Assembly: GCF_900110415.1 (NCBI RefSeq)
Contig: NZ_FODR01000008.1
Coordinates: 186,001-250,000, forward strand
Length of the DNA: 64,000 nt
Direction: 5' to 3'
Source: Mucilaginibacter sp. OK283
GTDB lineage: Bacteria; Bacteroidota; Bacteroidia; Sphingobacteriales; Sphingobacteriaceae
Positions within the stretch are counted from its first letter, which is position 1. The number at the start of each line of letters is the position of its first letter. The position numbers and the translations under genes are program-made. The notes beneath the pieces are model-generated. The model did no database searches and had not been told where the DNA came from. It saw nothing but the letters and a program-made list of their open reading frames with translations. This document shows, one piece after another, positions 16,633 to 23,980 of the stretch.

Positions 16633-16671
16633 GCATATCTGCACATCTGAAATTTGCACATCTGCACATTC
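16633..16671. repeat. Mixed 7/8-nt array (unit GCACATCT) in the helicase leader
   Basis: Units GCATATCT, GCACATCT, GAAATTT, GCACATCT and GCACATTC (8-8-7-8-8). The array ends 8 nt before the helicase ATG, where a ribosome binding site would lie. Confidence 0.75.
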
Positions 16672-16679
16672 AAACAAAC

Positions 16680-18017
16680 ATGTCATTCGAAAATTTAAAA
16701 TTAATTGAGCCTCTCCTCAAGGCCTTAAAAACCGAGGGATATACAACCCCTACTCCTATCCAGGCGCAAGCCATCCCTATTGTATTAAATCACCGCGACT
16801 TATTGGGTTGCGCACAAACAGGTACGGGCAAAACCGCAGCCTTCGCATTGCCTACTTTGCAGCTGCTGTTCCAGGACAGGATGGCCCACAAAGAGCAAAA
16901 AGCTATTAAGGCCTTAGTGCTTACCCCTACCCGCGAGTTGGCCATACAGATTGCCGAAAGCTTTACAGCTTATGGCAAACATACCGGCTTAAAAAACCTG
17001 GTTATATTTGGTGGTGTATCGCAAAACCCACAGGTTGATGCCTTACGCCGTGGCGTTGATATTTTAATTGCAACCCCGGGCCGCTTACTGGATTTAATGA
17101 ACCAGCGCTTTGTACACCTTGACCAGGTTAGAATGCTGATACTGGACGAAGCCGACCGCATGCTGGATATGGGCTTTGTAAACGATGTAAAAAAGATCAT
17201 CGCCAAAGTACCATCAAAAAGGCAAACGCTGTTTTTCTCGGCTACCATGCCTGCCGAAATAACATCATTAGCCAATACCATCTTAACCAATCCCGAACGG
17301 ATAGAAGTAACCCCGGTATCATCTACAGCCGATACTATACAACAGGCCTTGTATTATGTAGAAAAAAATGATAAAAAATCATTGCTGATCCACATACTTA
17401 AAGATAAAGGAATTAAAACCGCGCTGGTATTTACCCGTACCAAACATGGCGCCGATAAAGTGGTTAAAGACCTGAACAAGGTTGGCATCACTGCCGAGGC
17501 CATTCACGGCAATAAATCACAAAATGCGCGCCAGCGGGCTTTAACCAACTTTAAAAACCGTACCACCCGCGTGCTGATAGCTACAGATATTGCTGCCCGT
17601 GGTATTGATATTGATGAGCTTACACACGTTGTAAATTACGAATTGCCTAACATCCCCGAAACTTATGTACACCGTATCGGTCGTACAGGCAGGGCCGGTG
17701 CCGACGGCATAGCCATGTCGTTCTGCGATTCGGAAGAGATACTGTTTTTACGCGACATCCATAAACTGATAGGGAAAGAAATCCCTGTTGAGGAAGGTCA
17801 CCCTTACCCAATGAGCCCCGTGGCTATGGCAGCAAACTTAGTGGCAGGCCAATCCAAAAAAGGATCGGGCAGCTTTAAACGCGAAGGCGGCCGTGGCGGT
17901 AGTGGCCGCAAACCATCCGGCGGCGGCAGATCAGGTGGCGGTCGCTCGGGAGGCAACAAATCAACCGGCGGCGGCAGCGGCATGAGCGGAGCCAGCCGTT
18001 CATCGGGCAGGAGATAG
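16680..18017 (+). CDS. DEAD-box ATP-dependent RNA helicase (RhlE-like)
   Basis: Cytoplasmic RNA helicase likely acting in ribosome assembly or mRNA turnover. 445 residues. Two RecA-like domains: Q motif near 1-25 (FENLKLIEPLLKAL, PTPIQAQAIP), Walker A AQTGTGKTAAFALP near 45, Ia PTRELAIQI, DEAD as LDEADRMLDMGF near 155, SAT near 187, then domain 2 with ARGIDIDEL and HRIGRTGRAG near 331. The C-terminal tail (about 393-445) is almost only Gly, Ser, Arg and Lys, typical of RNA-binding RGG-like tails that form cold-induced granules. The short linker and tail type point to RhlE. An ACATCTGC array occupies its leader. Confidence 0.95.
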   Translation: MSFENLKLIEPLLKALKTEGYTTPTPIQAQAIPIVLNHRDLLGCAQTGTGKTAAFALPTLQLLFQDRMAHKEQKAIKALVLTPTRELAIQIAESFTAYGKHTGLKNLVIFGGVSQNPQVDALRRGVDILIATPGRLLDLMNQRFVHLDQVRMLILDEADRMLDMGFVNDVKKIIAKVPSKRQTLFFSATMPAEITSLANTILTNPERIEVTPVSSTADTIQQALYYVEKNDKKSLLIHILKDKGIKTALVFTRTKHGADKVVKDLNKVGITAEAIHGNKSQNARQRALTNFKNRTTRVLIATDIAARGIDIDELTHVVNYELPNIPETYVHRIGRTGRAGADGIAMSFCDSEEILFLRDIHKLIGKEIPVEEGHPYPMSPVAMAANLVAGQSKKGSGSFKREGGRGGSGRKPSGGGRSGGGRSGGNKSTGGGSGMSGASRSSGRR

Positions 18018-18019
18018 TT

Positions 18020-18104
18020 GATTAAGTGAGTGGTTGATTGGGTGAGTGGTTGATTTAGTTAAACGTCAACCACTCACTTAATCAACCCAATAAACCACTC
18101 ACCA
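18020..18104. repeat. Octamer array with inverted partner (unit GAGTGGTT)
   Basis: Units GATTAAGT, GAGTGGTT, GATTGGGT, GAGTGGTT, GATTTAGT (18020-18059) are exact octamers. From 18066 the complement-type units AACCACTC, ACTTAATC and AACCCAAT follow. The 18-nt segment 18020-18037 is a perfect inverted match to 18066-18083. It starts 2 nt after the helicase stop and lacks a terminator-like T run. Confidence 0.85.
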
Positions 18105-18167
18105 AAAATATTTGCAACCTTCAAGAAAAATAAATAGCTTTAAATGAAATTCAAAGAACCCATATAG

Positions 18168-18467
18168 ATGAAACGCCTCATTAGCCTTTTTAAGAATAAA
18201 TTCTTTTTGGTTACGCTGGCTTTTGTAGTGTGGATGATTTTTTTCGATAAAAACGACCTGTTTTCGCAATACGAATACCGTACCCAGGTAAACAAACTTA
18301 AAAAAGAACGCGATTTTTATAAAGCCCAAACAGACCAGGTTACCAAAGAGCTAAACGAACTAACATCCAACCGGCAACAATTAGAAAAATTTGCCCGCGA
18401 AAAATACCTGATGAAGAAGGACAACGAGGATGTTTACTTGATCGTCCCGGAGAAAAAGGAAAAATAG
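18168..18467 (+). CDS. Septum formation initiator family protein (FtsB/DivIC-like)
   Basis: Small bitopic division protein of the FtsB/DivIC family, which bridges FtsL and FtsQ in the divisome. The 99 residues show a short cytoplasmic start (MKRLISLFKNK), one membrane helix (FFLVTLAFVVWMIFF, about 12-26), a coiled coil (about 36-75), then the conserved C-terminal patch LEKFAREKYLMKKDNEDVYL, the family signature. The expected location is the inner membrane with the coiled coil in the periplasm. In many bacteria this gene follows eno; here lspA and the helicase intervene. Adjacent DNA is repeat-rich on both sides. Confidence 0.9.
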   Translation: MKRLISLFKNKFFLVTLAFVVWMIFFDKNDLFSQYEYRTQVNKLKKERDFYKAQTDQVTKELNELTSNRQQLEKFAREKYLMKKDNEDVYLIVPEKKEK

Positions 18468-18532
18468 AGGCAAGATATTTGATAGCGGTGAATTGTTCAT
18501 CGCTATTTTTTTGCAGCAAAAACTGTGGACTC

Positions 18533-18571
18533 GTGCGATTCCCTCCCAACGGGAGGGTGCAGGGAGGGGTT
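18533..18571. repeat. Left 39-bp inverted repeat of the DUF559 cassette
   Basis: Perfect inverted match to 19038-19076, beginning GTGCGATTCCCTCCCAACGG. Internally it holds the small palindrome CCCTCCCAACGGGAGGG. It lies 20 nt beyond the stop codon of the nuclease-like gene. Confidence 0.9.
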
Positions 18572-18590
18572 GCTTCACACTAATAAAGCA

Positions 18591-19022
18591 CTATGTAGTT
18601 AGTAACTCCAGATCAAAATCCTTCGGCAATTTAATAGTACTATCATTTTTGATAATCTCAATTACAGTAGTTTCTATTGTTCTGAGCACGTTAAACATAT
18701 CATTTTTCATTTCGGCCTCAGTAAATCTCAAAAACGTTATCCCGAAGTTCTCCAATTTTTGCTGACGTATTTGGTCTTTGACAAAGGCCACCTCGTTGTT
18801 ATTCGACATGCCATCAATTTCAATGGTCAGCATTAAATCTCGACAATAAAAATCAACGATATATTCGTCTATAAAACGCTGTCTGTCAAAGTCGAATCCC
18901 AGTAGTTTATCATGTTTCAATTCATTCCAAAGCAGCAACTCGCCATCGGTCATGGTTTTCCTGAGCTTTCGGGCTAAGGCTTTTAGCGCCGGGTTGTATG
19001 GAATGATCTTTCTATTCGCCAT
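18591..19022 (-). CDS. DUF559 (Vsr/very-short-patch-like) endonuclease domain protein
   Basis: 143 residues of the DUF559 family, which has the PD-(D/E)xK-like fold of Vsr mismatch endonucleases. Landmarks: ARKLRKTMTDGELLLWNEL near 16-34, the core YIVDFYC (Asp57) and LTIEIDG (Glu68, Asp70), then FLRFTEAEM near 97-105. The acidic core needed for metal binding is intact. Such genes occur in many scattered copies in bacterial genomes, and their biological role is not settled. Here the gene is framed by a perfect 39-bp inverted repeat, 20 nt from its stop and 16 nt from its start, which suggests a mobile cassette. It has no operon partner. Confidence 0.87.
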   Translation of the reverse strand: MANRKIIPYNPALKALARKLRKTMTDGELLLWNELKHDKLLGFDFDRQRFIDEYIVDFYCRDLMLTIEIDGMSNNNEVAFVKDQIRQQKLENFGITFLRFTEAEMKNDMFNVLRTIETTVIEIIKNDSTIKLPKDFDLELLTT

Positions 19023-19037
19023 TTTGTCGCTTTAATA

Positions 19038-19076
19038 AACCCCTCCCTGCACCCTCCCGTTGGGAGGGAATCGCAC
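19038..19076. repeat. Right 39-bp inverted repeat of the DUF559 cassette
   Basis: Reverse complement of 18533-18571 with no mismatch. It starts 16 nt upstream of the nuclease-like gene's start codon. Confidence 0.9.
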
Positions 19077-19117
19077 AGCCCCCTGTTTTTGGCTCCACAT
19101 TTTATGCCCTCTTGACT

Positions 19118-21208
19118 CTATACTTCCCCCTCGCGTTTCCTCAAAAACCACTCAGCACTAAGCAATAGCAATATTAGCACAAACACCCATTTTACATCAA
19201 TGACATCGCTGTAGCGCTTATCTTCATAAACCACAGTCTTAATATTGTCGTTCTTGCGGATCAAATCTGCAAGCTGGCCGATTTGCGATGGATACAGCAT
19301 TTGCCCGCCGCTTTGTTGGGCAAGTGCTTTTAACAACTGGTGATTGGCTGCGCTTTGGCGGGTTTCCAGGTTCAGGGCTTTAACGGTAAGCTGGCCGGAT
19401 GCCTTAAACTGGCTTTTCCCGTTTTGGGTTGATGCAGTATAGCTATACTCGCCAACAGGTAAGGCTCCGGCATCTAATTGGTAACTTGGTCCGCTGCGAC
19501 TGAAAAGGAAACTGTAGTTTTTTCCAGTGCTGCTTTTCAGGTCGATTTTCACATCGGGCGTGTTAATCAATTCAAGGGCATCATTGTATAACTCGGCGTT
19601 CAGTATCACGTTTTCGCCCTCGTCAAATACGTTGCGGGCCGGGTAAACGCGGAAGCGCTGCCTGTTGGTGTTGGCCGTTAAATACTGTACCGTTTGGCTC
19701 AACAACTCATCCGTAGCATTTCGGTTGCCGAAGTTTTGAAACTCGGATAGCTGCCACCGCCAGATGCCTTCGCCGGTTAAAACAGCGGTGCGGTGGCCAC
19801 CTTCATCACCAAAAGCCAGTAAGGGGTAGCTTGTGCCAATAGCGCCAATTTTTTGCTTTAATAAAATGGAGGTGCCTGCCGCCGTTCCGTAGCTACCAAA
19901 CGGCGCCAGTAATGGAGGCAAATTGCTGATTTTTTTACGCGACGAGTCGGACAGGGTAAAAGCGGCAAAACCAGCTTCGGGTAAGGCATAAACTTCCTGC
20001 GTTTCGCTGCGGCCGGCACTTATTTTTACAACGCCTTGCTCGGTATTAAATGCCGGCAAGTCGCTTTGCGAACCTAAGATGTACCAAACCGGGATTTTGC
20101 TTTGGGCGATGAATTTTTTCCCGGGTGCAAAGGTGCCTGCACTAATTTGATATAATATGATAAGGCTGTAATCGGGCAGTTTTATGCCGGTCATGTCGGC
20201 CAGTAGCGCTGTTTTTACCTCATAATTTTTATTTGTCTCGATGGCTTGTTTGATGACCGTGATATCGGGGTGCGCACTTTGATAAAGCACCAATACCTTT
20301 TGGCGGGCATCCAAAACATCTACATAAATAACTTCGGTGTTATTTTGGGTTGATAGTTCGTTTTTAACCGGGGCTATGTTGATGGTGAATTTACGAACGC
20401 CTTTTTTATCGGCCGTTAACTTAACAGGCACAAGCTTTTTAAAATCGGCACCGGTTACCGGGATAGTTTGCGAGAATACTTGCCTGCCATCTTCGGCGAC
20501 AGATAGATGAATGTTTTCGCCTTTACTTTGGTAAGCGGCGGTTAAAACCTCCACCTCAAAATCGTTACCTAAAAAGGCGGTTTTGTTATAGTTTACATTG
20601 CCAATCAACAGGTCGCGTTTGGCCACCGTGTCACCAAGGGCAATGGTATAAATACTCGTCTTGATGTTTTTAGCCTCATATTGCGGGTCGTTCCCCTGGT
20701 TGTATAAACCATCGGTGGCTAAAACCAGTGCGCCAATGTTTTGGTTAACAAATTTATTGTTTAGCTGGTGTAAGGCATTTGCTAAATCGGTTTGCTTACC
20801 GTTGAATTTATTGGACAGAGCATTGTTGAGGTCTTTATCAAAATTAAACTCCTGCACATCGTATTTATCGCCCAGCTGTTCCTTAAGTTTCGAAAGATCA
20901 CTTACCAGCTTATCAGCATTAAAACCCGGAGCTTTAAATGTATTTACGGATGATGAATTATCCTGTGCTATCAACACCAATGGTTTCTGAGGATCGTATT
21001 TGACGGATTTTACCAATGGAGATACCAACAGCATCGCGATAAAAAACACCACCACCGCGCGGGTAACCGAAAGCCCGTACCTGAAATATTTACCAAGGTT
21101 TACCGGTTGCCGGTAAAGCAGCCAGGCATATACAATTCCTAACAGCAAACAGGTGGGCACCCACCATCCCGAAACCGAACCCCATGTAAGTGAAAATAGA
21201 AATAGCAT
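19118..21208 (-). CDS. VWA-like membrane protein of unknown function
   Basis: 696 residues with two N-terminal helices (about 12-30 and 43-64), a long extracytoplasmic part and a C-terminal helix (VFVLILLLLSAEWFLRKREG). After the second helix comes KPLVLIAQDNSSSV, a degenerate VWA-type metal site, and later ALVLATDGLYNQGNDP, another VWA strand. This layout (TM-TM-VWA-like-beta domains-TM) matches Bacteroidota proteins related to BatA-type and glutamine-amidotransferase-like membrane proteins. Those are predicted envelope proteins whose role is not known. It stands alone, ending 42 nt from the right repeat of the DUF559 cassette. Confidence 0.78.
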   Translation of the reverse strand: MLFLFSLTWGSVSGWWVPTCLLLGIVYAWLLYRQPVNLGKYFRYGLSVTRAVVVFFIAMLLVSPLVKSVKYDPQKPLVLIAQDNSSSVNTFKAPGFNADKLVSDLSKLKEQLGDKYDVQEFNFDKDLNNALSNKFNGKQTDLANALHQLNNKFVNQNIGALVLATDGLYNQGNDPQYEAKNIKTSIYTIALGDTVAKRDLLIGNVNYNKTAFLGNDFEVEVLTAAYQSKGENIHLSVAEDGRQVFSQTIPVTGADFKKLVPVKLTADKKGVRKFTINIAPVKNELSTQNNTEVIYVDVLDARQKVLVLYQSAHPDITVIKQAIETNKNYEVKTALLADMTGIKLPDYSLIILYQISAGTFAPGKKFIAQSKIPVWYILGSQSDLPAFNTEQGVVKISAGRSETQEVYALPEAGFAAFTLSDSSRKKISNLPPLLAPFGSYGTAAGTSILLKQKIGAIGTSYPLLAFGDEGGHRTAVLTGEGIWRWQLSEFQNFGNRNATDELLSQTVQYLTANTNRQRFRVYPARNVFDEGENVILNAELYNDALELINTPDVKIDLKSSTGKNYSFLFSRSGPSYQLDAGALPVGEYSYTASTQNGKSQFKASGQLTVKALNLETRQSAANHQLLKALAQQSGGQMLYPSQIGQLADLIRKNDNIKTVVYEDKRYSDVIDVKWVFVLILLLLSAEWFLRKREGEV

Positions 21209-21219
21209 ATTGTAAGTGA

Positions 21220-21247
21220 TACGTATTACGTTGTACGTGTTACGTTA
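21220..21247. repeat. Heptamer array (unit TACGTAT)
   Basis: Four 7-nt units: TACGTAT, TACGTTG, TACGTGT, TACGTTA. It sits 12 nt upstream of the VWA-like gene's start codon, inside the short spacer to the TonB-type gene. Confidence 0.8.
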
Positions 21248-21284
21248 TGGTGCAATATCAGAAAATATGCCGAATTGCAGGGAA

Positions 21285-21719
21285 TTAATCATCACTTCCC
21301 AGGCAGATTGTAAGCGGAAGAGAATACCGGGTAGCTACCGGTTTGCCGTTCATCTTGCCAGGTGTCCACTTTGTTTTTTTGACTATATCAAACAGTCTGT
21401 TCGAAAGTAAATGATCGTTACCGCAGGGATCTCTTACAACGGTTTCATTATCAATTGTTCCGTCTGCCTCTACAACAAAGGCAATAATTATCCTTCCGCC
21501 GGGTAATTCACAGCTATCGGGATAATGCAGCTTTCTGGCAATAGTACCGACAAGGTTTTCTACTCCACCCTTTGGCCTTGGCATTTCCTCTACAGACTCG
21601 TAAATGTGTCGTTGTGGTATTGGAAGAACTACCTTCTTATGCGCCACCACCTTTTTACTTTGGGCATGGCTGCTTGCAAAGGCAAAACATGTGACTAAAG
21701 TAAGCAGGAATATCTTCAC
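21285..21719 (-). CDS. TonB C-terminal domain protein (secreted)
   Basis: 144 residues. It starts at GTG (no in-frame ATG precedes it before a stop). Signal peptide MKIFLLTLVTCFAFASSHA, then Gln. The mature part matches the TonB C-terminal domain: GGVENLVGTIARKLHYPD, GRIIIAFVVEADGTIDNETV, LFDIVKKTKWTPGKMNGKPV. Unlike a true energy transducer it lacks a membrane anchor and a Pro-rich linker, so it is a free periplasmic TonB_C protein, a type frequent in Bacteroidota. The two Cys residues (CELPGG and DPCGND) may form a disulfide. Partner receptors are not encoded nearby. Confidence 0.88.
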   Translation of the reverse strand: MKIFLLTLVTCFAFASSHAQSKKVVAHKKVVLPIPQRHIYESVEEMPRPKGGVENLVGTIARKLHYPDSCELPGGRIIIAFVVEADGTIDNETVVRDPCGNDHLLSNRLFDIVKKTKWTPGKMNGKPVATRYSLPLTICLGSDD

Positions 21720-21865
21720 GGTTTAAAGCATGGTTGGCGATATTTAAAGTTAACTACTTTTTATCACCAAATTGCATGAGGGTGGCATAAAACAAATAAG
21801 GCAAGCTAAATGCCTGCCTTATTAAATATGAGTTGTCATTAGTCCCTTTGCTATCGTCGAATTCC

Positions 21866-21898
21866 AGACTTACGAAGTTTTAAAAACTTCCTAAGTCT
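21866..21898. repeat. 33-bp palindrome, copy 1
   Basis: Form AGACTT-nnn-AAGTTTTAAAAACTT-nnn-AAGTCT. One mismatch in the stem. Further copies at 36152-36184 and 50883-50915. Confidence 0.85.
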
Positions 21899-21962
21899 CC
21901 CGTCGTTTGGTTCCAACGCAAAAGCTTTTTTTGACTTTTTACTTTTGAATTTTTACTTACAA

Positions 21963-22706
21963 TTATAGCATCCCTCCATCAACCGGAATAACCTGCCCGG
22001 TAATATAGGTTGCCATATCTGATGCCAGGAAAACGCAGGCATTGGCTACGTCTTCAGTAGCGCCGGCGCGTTTAAGCGGGATTGCTGCCGCCCAGCCTTC
22101 AACCACCTTAGGGTCTAACACTTCGGTCATTTCTGTTTTGATAAAACCTGGGGCCACCACGTTGGTACGGATGTTACGCGAGCCTAATTCTTTAGCCATT
22201 GATTTGGAGAAACCAATGATACCTGCTTTTGAAGCGGCATAGTTACCCTGCCCGGCATTACCCTGAACACCTACAACCGAGCTCATGTTAATGAAAACAC
22301 CGTTACGGTTTTTCATCATGATTTTTGAAGCGGCTTTGGTTACGTTAAAGATAGATTTCAGGTTAACGTTCATCACTTCGTCCCAGGCTTCTTCGGTCAT
22401 GCGCATCAGTAAACCGTCTTTTGTGATACCGGCGTTGTTAACCACAATATGAAGGGTGCCAAAATCGGCAATGATATCAGCTATCAATTTTTCGGCTTCG
22501 TCGTATTTTGAGGCATCGGAGCGATAACCTTTAACCTGTGTGCCAAAGCTTTGCAATTCCTGCTCTAAAGCCTGCCCTTTTTCAACAGACGACAGGTAAG
22601 TAAAAGCTACATTAGCGCCGTGCTCGGCAAATTTTTCGGCTATTTTACGGCCTATTCCTTTTGATGCACCGGTGATAAGTGCGGTTTTTCCTTCTAATAA
22701 TTTCAT
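21963..22706 (-). CDS. fabG: 3-oxoacyl-[acyl-carrier-protein] reductase
   Basis: NADPH-dependent reductase of fatty-acid elongation, short-chain dehydrogenase family, cytosolic. 247 residues, standard length. N-terminal TGASKGIGRKIAE (nucleotide-binding GxxxGxG, residues 12-24), NNAGITKDG (about 89-97), catalytic Ser in INMSSVVGVQG near 141, Tyr/Lys in YAASKAGIIGFSKS near 154-158, and the FabG-type end ITGQVIPVDGGML. It is not next to other fab genes. Its upstream 63 bp, including the start codon, recur about 585 bp further upstream (23286-23344), indicating a local duplication or insertion. Confidence 0.95.
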   Translation of the reverse strand: MKLLEGKTALITGASKGIGRKIAEKFAEHGANVAFTYLSSVEKGQALEQELQSFGTQVKGYRSDASKYDEAEKLIADIIADFGTLHIVVNNAGITKDGLLMRMTEEAWDEVMNVNLKSIFNVTKAASKIMMKNRNGVFINMSSVVGVQGNAGQGNYAASKAGIIGFSKSMAKELGSRNIRTNVVAPGFIKTEMTEVLDPKVVEGWAAAIPLKRAGATEDVANACVFLASDMATYITGQVIPVDGGML

Positions 22707-22763
22707 TTATGTACTATTTCGGGCGGTGAAGTTAGTTAATAAGTACGAAAGTTGGAAAAACAG
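22701..22763. repeat. Direct repeat copy A (fabG start and leader)
   Basis: Imperfect direct repeat of 23286-23344; the two share TTTCATTTATGTA, ATTTCGG and TTAATAAGTAC, and end AAAGTTGGAAAAACAG. The main difference is a 4-nt gap in the middle. Copy A contains the fabG start codon. Confidence 0.85.
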
Positions 22764-22786
22764 AGTTTGGTTGGCAGTTTGCTGCA

Positions 22787-23185
22787 TTAGTTTGCCTTTA
22801 GCTTTGTAAATTGATAGGCACAACCCTCAAAACAGAAATAAGGGTAGATCGGGCTTATTTGCAAAGTATCTTGCTTAACCTCGTAAGTATAAGTTTGTAC
22901 TTTGTGATCAAATGAGGTGATAGAAAATCTTTTGTATTTTTCAATTCTATATGTTTTGGCTCCTCCAAAATAATTGCCTTTTATACGTCCATTTTTAAAA
23001 AACAGCACAAATTGTTTTATACTATCTGCTGTTTTTTGCCATCTTCCGCTGCCATCGCCAGGATCAACATTGTATGCTGAAAATCTCCATTTACCATATA
23101 ACGGGCTTTTGGTTTGCGCTATCGATTTTAATGATAAAATAACTGGCAAAAGAGTAATAAATATTATCAAACAACGCTTTTTCAT
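22787..23185 (-). CDS. Small secreted lipocalin-like protein
   Basis: 132 residues: signal peptide (MKKRCLIIFITLLPVILSLKSIA, then Gln), then SPLYGKWRFSAYNVDPG, a start typical of lipocalin-like Bacteroidota proteins. Beta strands follow: QFVLFFKNGRIKGNYFGG, YKRFSITSFD and QTYTYEVKQDTLQIS. A Cys pair (YFCFEGCAYQ) near the C-terminus may form a disulfide. It lies between two copies of a roughly 60-bp direct repeat (22701-22763 and 23286-23344), so the gene may have entered with or through that duplication. The ligand is unknown, and the lipocalin assignment rests on pattern. Confidence 0.6.
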   Translation of the reverse strand: MKKRCLIIFITLLPVILSLKSIAQTKSPLYGKWRFSAYNVDPGDGSGRWQKTADSIKQFVLFFKNGRIKGNYFGGAKTYRIEKYKRFSITSFDHKVQTYTYEVKQDTLQISPIYPYFCFEGCAYQFTKLKAN

Positions 23186-23285
23186 TTTTTATTATCCCAT
23201 TAGGTTACCCATCAAACTTAACTCATTTGTGAATAATATAAAACTTTAGAACTTTGCTGATTTTCATAGATTTAGCAGTTCCCGA

Positions 23286-23344
23286 TTTCATTTATGTATT
23301 ATTTCGGTCGATGGAATTAATAAGTACTAAAGTTGGAAAAACAG
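23286..23344. repeat. Direct repeat copy B (displaced fabG leader)
   Basis: Second copy of 22701-22763, in the same orientation. It retains the ATGAAA start but then diverges into a 22-codon frame with no resemblance to FabG. Confidence 0.85.
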
Positions 23345-23375
23345 TAAGTGGCATAGTTAATGTTTCCCAAAAAGC

Positions 23376-23720
23376 TCAAAACTCTACATCTAAATCTAAT
23401 TCAGGATTCGATGAGTTTTCGTTAACCTTTATCCCGTATGTTAATAGCAACGTGAAATCATTTAGGTTAAATATCATCGCACTAACATTCTTTTTCAGTG
23501 GAAAATTGAAACTGAATCCATCGCAGGCAAATTCTACATTGATGAATTTACCCGGAGCCATTTTAAGTTCAAAACTCAGATAGCGTATTGTTCCACTAAC
23601 GCAATCCTGCATCTTCATTCTAAAGCTATCCGGTTTAATTAAATCATAAGTATATTTCATTCGCCCATCTAAATTATTATCAATAGATGTAATTAGCGTT
23701 TTGGCTTTATTAATCGTCAT
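23376..23720 (-). CDS. Small protein of unknown function
   Basis: 114 residues without signal peptide or membrane helix. The chain has beta-rich stretches such as TIRYLSFELKMAPGKFI and VEFACDGFSFNFPL, and an acidic tail (NPELDLDVEF). The frame stays open for 24 codons upstream of the Met without another ATG, so the start is uncertain. I do not recognise a family. It lies just upstream of the displaced fabG leader copy. It could be a remnant or a young orphan gene, and coding status itself is only moderately sure. Confidence 0.45.
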   Translation of the reverse strand: MTINKAKTLITSIDNNLDGRMKYTYDLIKPDSFRMKMQDCVSGTIRYLSFELKMAPGKFINVEFACDGFSFNFPLKKNVSAMIFNLNDFTLLLTYGIKVNENSSNPELDLDVEF

Positions 23721-23951
23721 TGTTGGCTTAAACTTCTGATGGATAAATGTATGAATAAGTCGTTTAAATCTCCTGTTAACCTGCCTTGTTAATCATTTTA
23801 ACCTGTTGTGGTGTTTAGCGGTTGCAACTACTTTAGATGATCTAACCAATTTATTTTCGCCCCAACCTAAGTTACTATGACCTATTAACCATGATCCATG
23901 AACTGCAAACTTTTCGTTTGCAAAAAAACAAATCAATTAACTAAATATCAC

Positions 23952-23959
23952 TACCTTTG
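23952..23959 (+). promoter_or_regulatory. -7 promoter box for purH
   Basis: TACCTTTG is a full match to TAnnTTTG, 21 nt before the ATG. No clear -33 TTTG at standard spacing; TTTG at 23917 is about 31 nt away. Confidence 0.5.
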
Positions 23960-23980
23960 CGGCTCAAAAAATCACTGTAA

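Larger units (their letters stand above)
16152..16679. other. 528-nt intergenic region rich in repeats
   Basis: Contains the hairpin CAACGGGTTGAAACCCGTTG (16354-16373), a second one GGGGCTACGCCCC (16388-16400), two ACATCTGC-type arrays (16513-16549 and 16633-16671) and a TATCTTTG -7 box at 16572. No ORF of note. Confidence 0.7.

Noticed and set aside
18020..18104. Rho-independent terminator after the helicase gene
   Set aside because: The stem is long but no T run follows, and the internal octamer periodicity is not needed for a terminator.
18533..19076. DUF559 cassette as a classical insertion sequence
   Set aside because: No transposase domain, and I could not identify a target-site duplication outside the 39-bp repeats; kept instead as a nuclease cassette.
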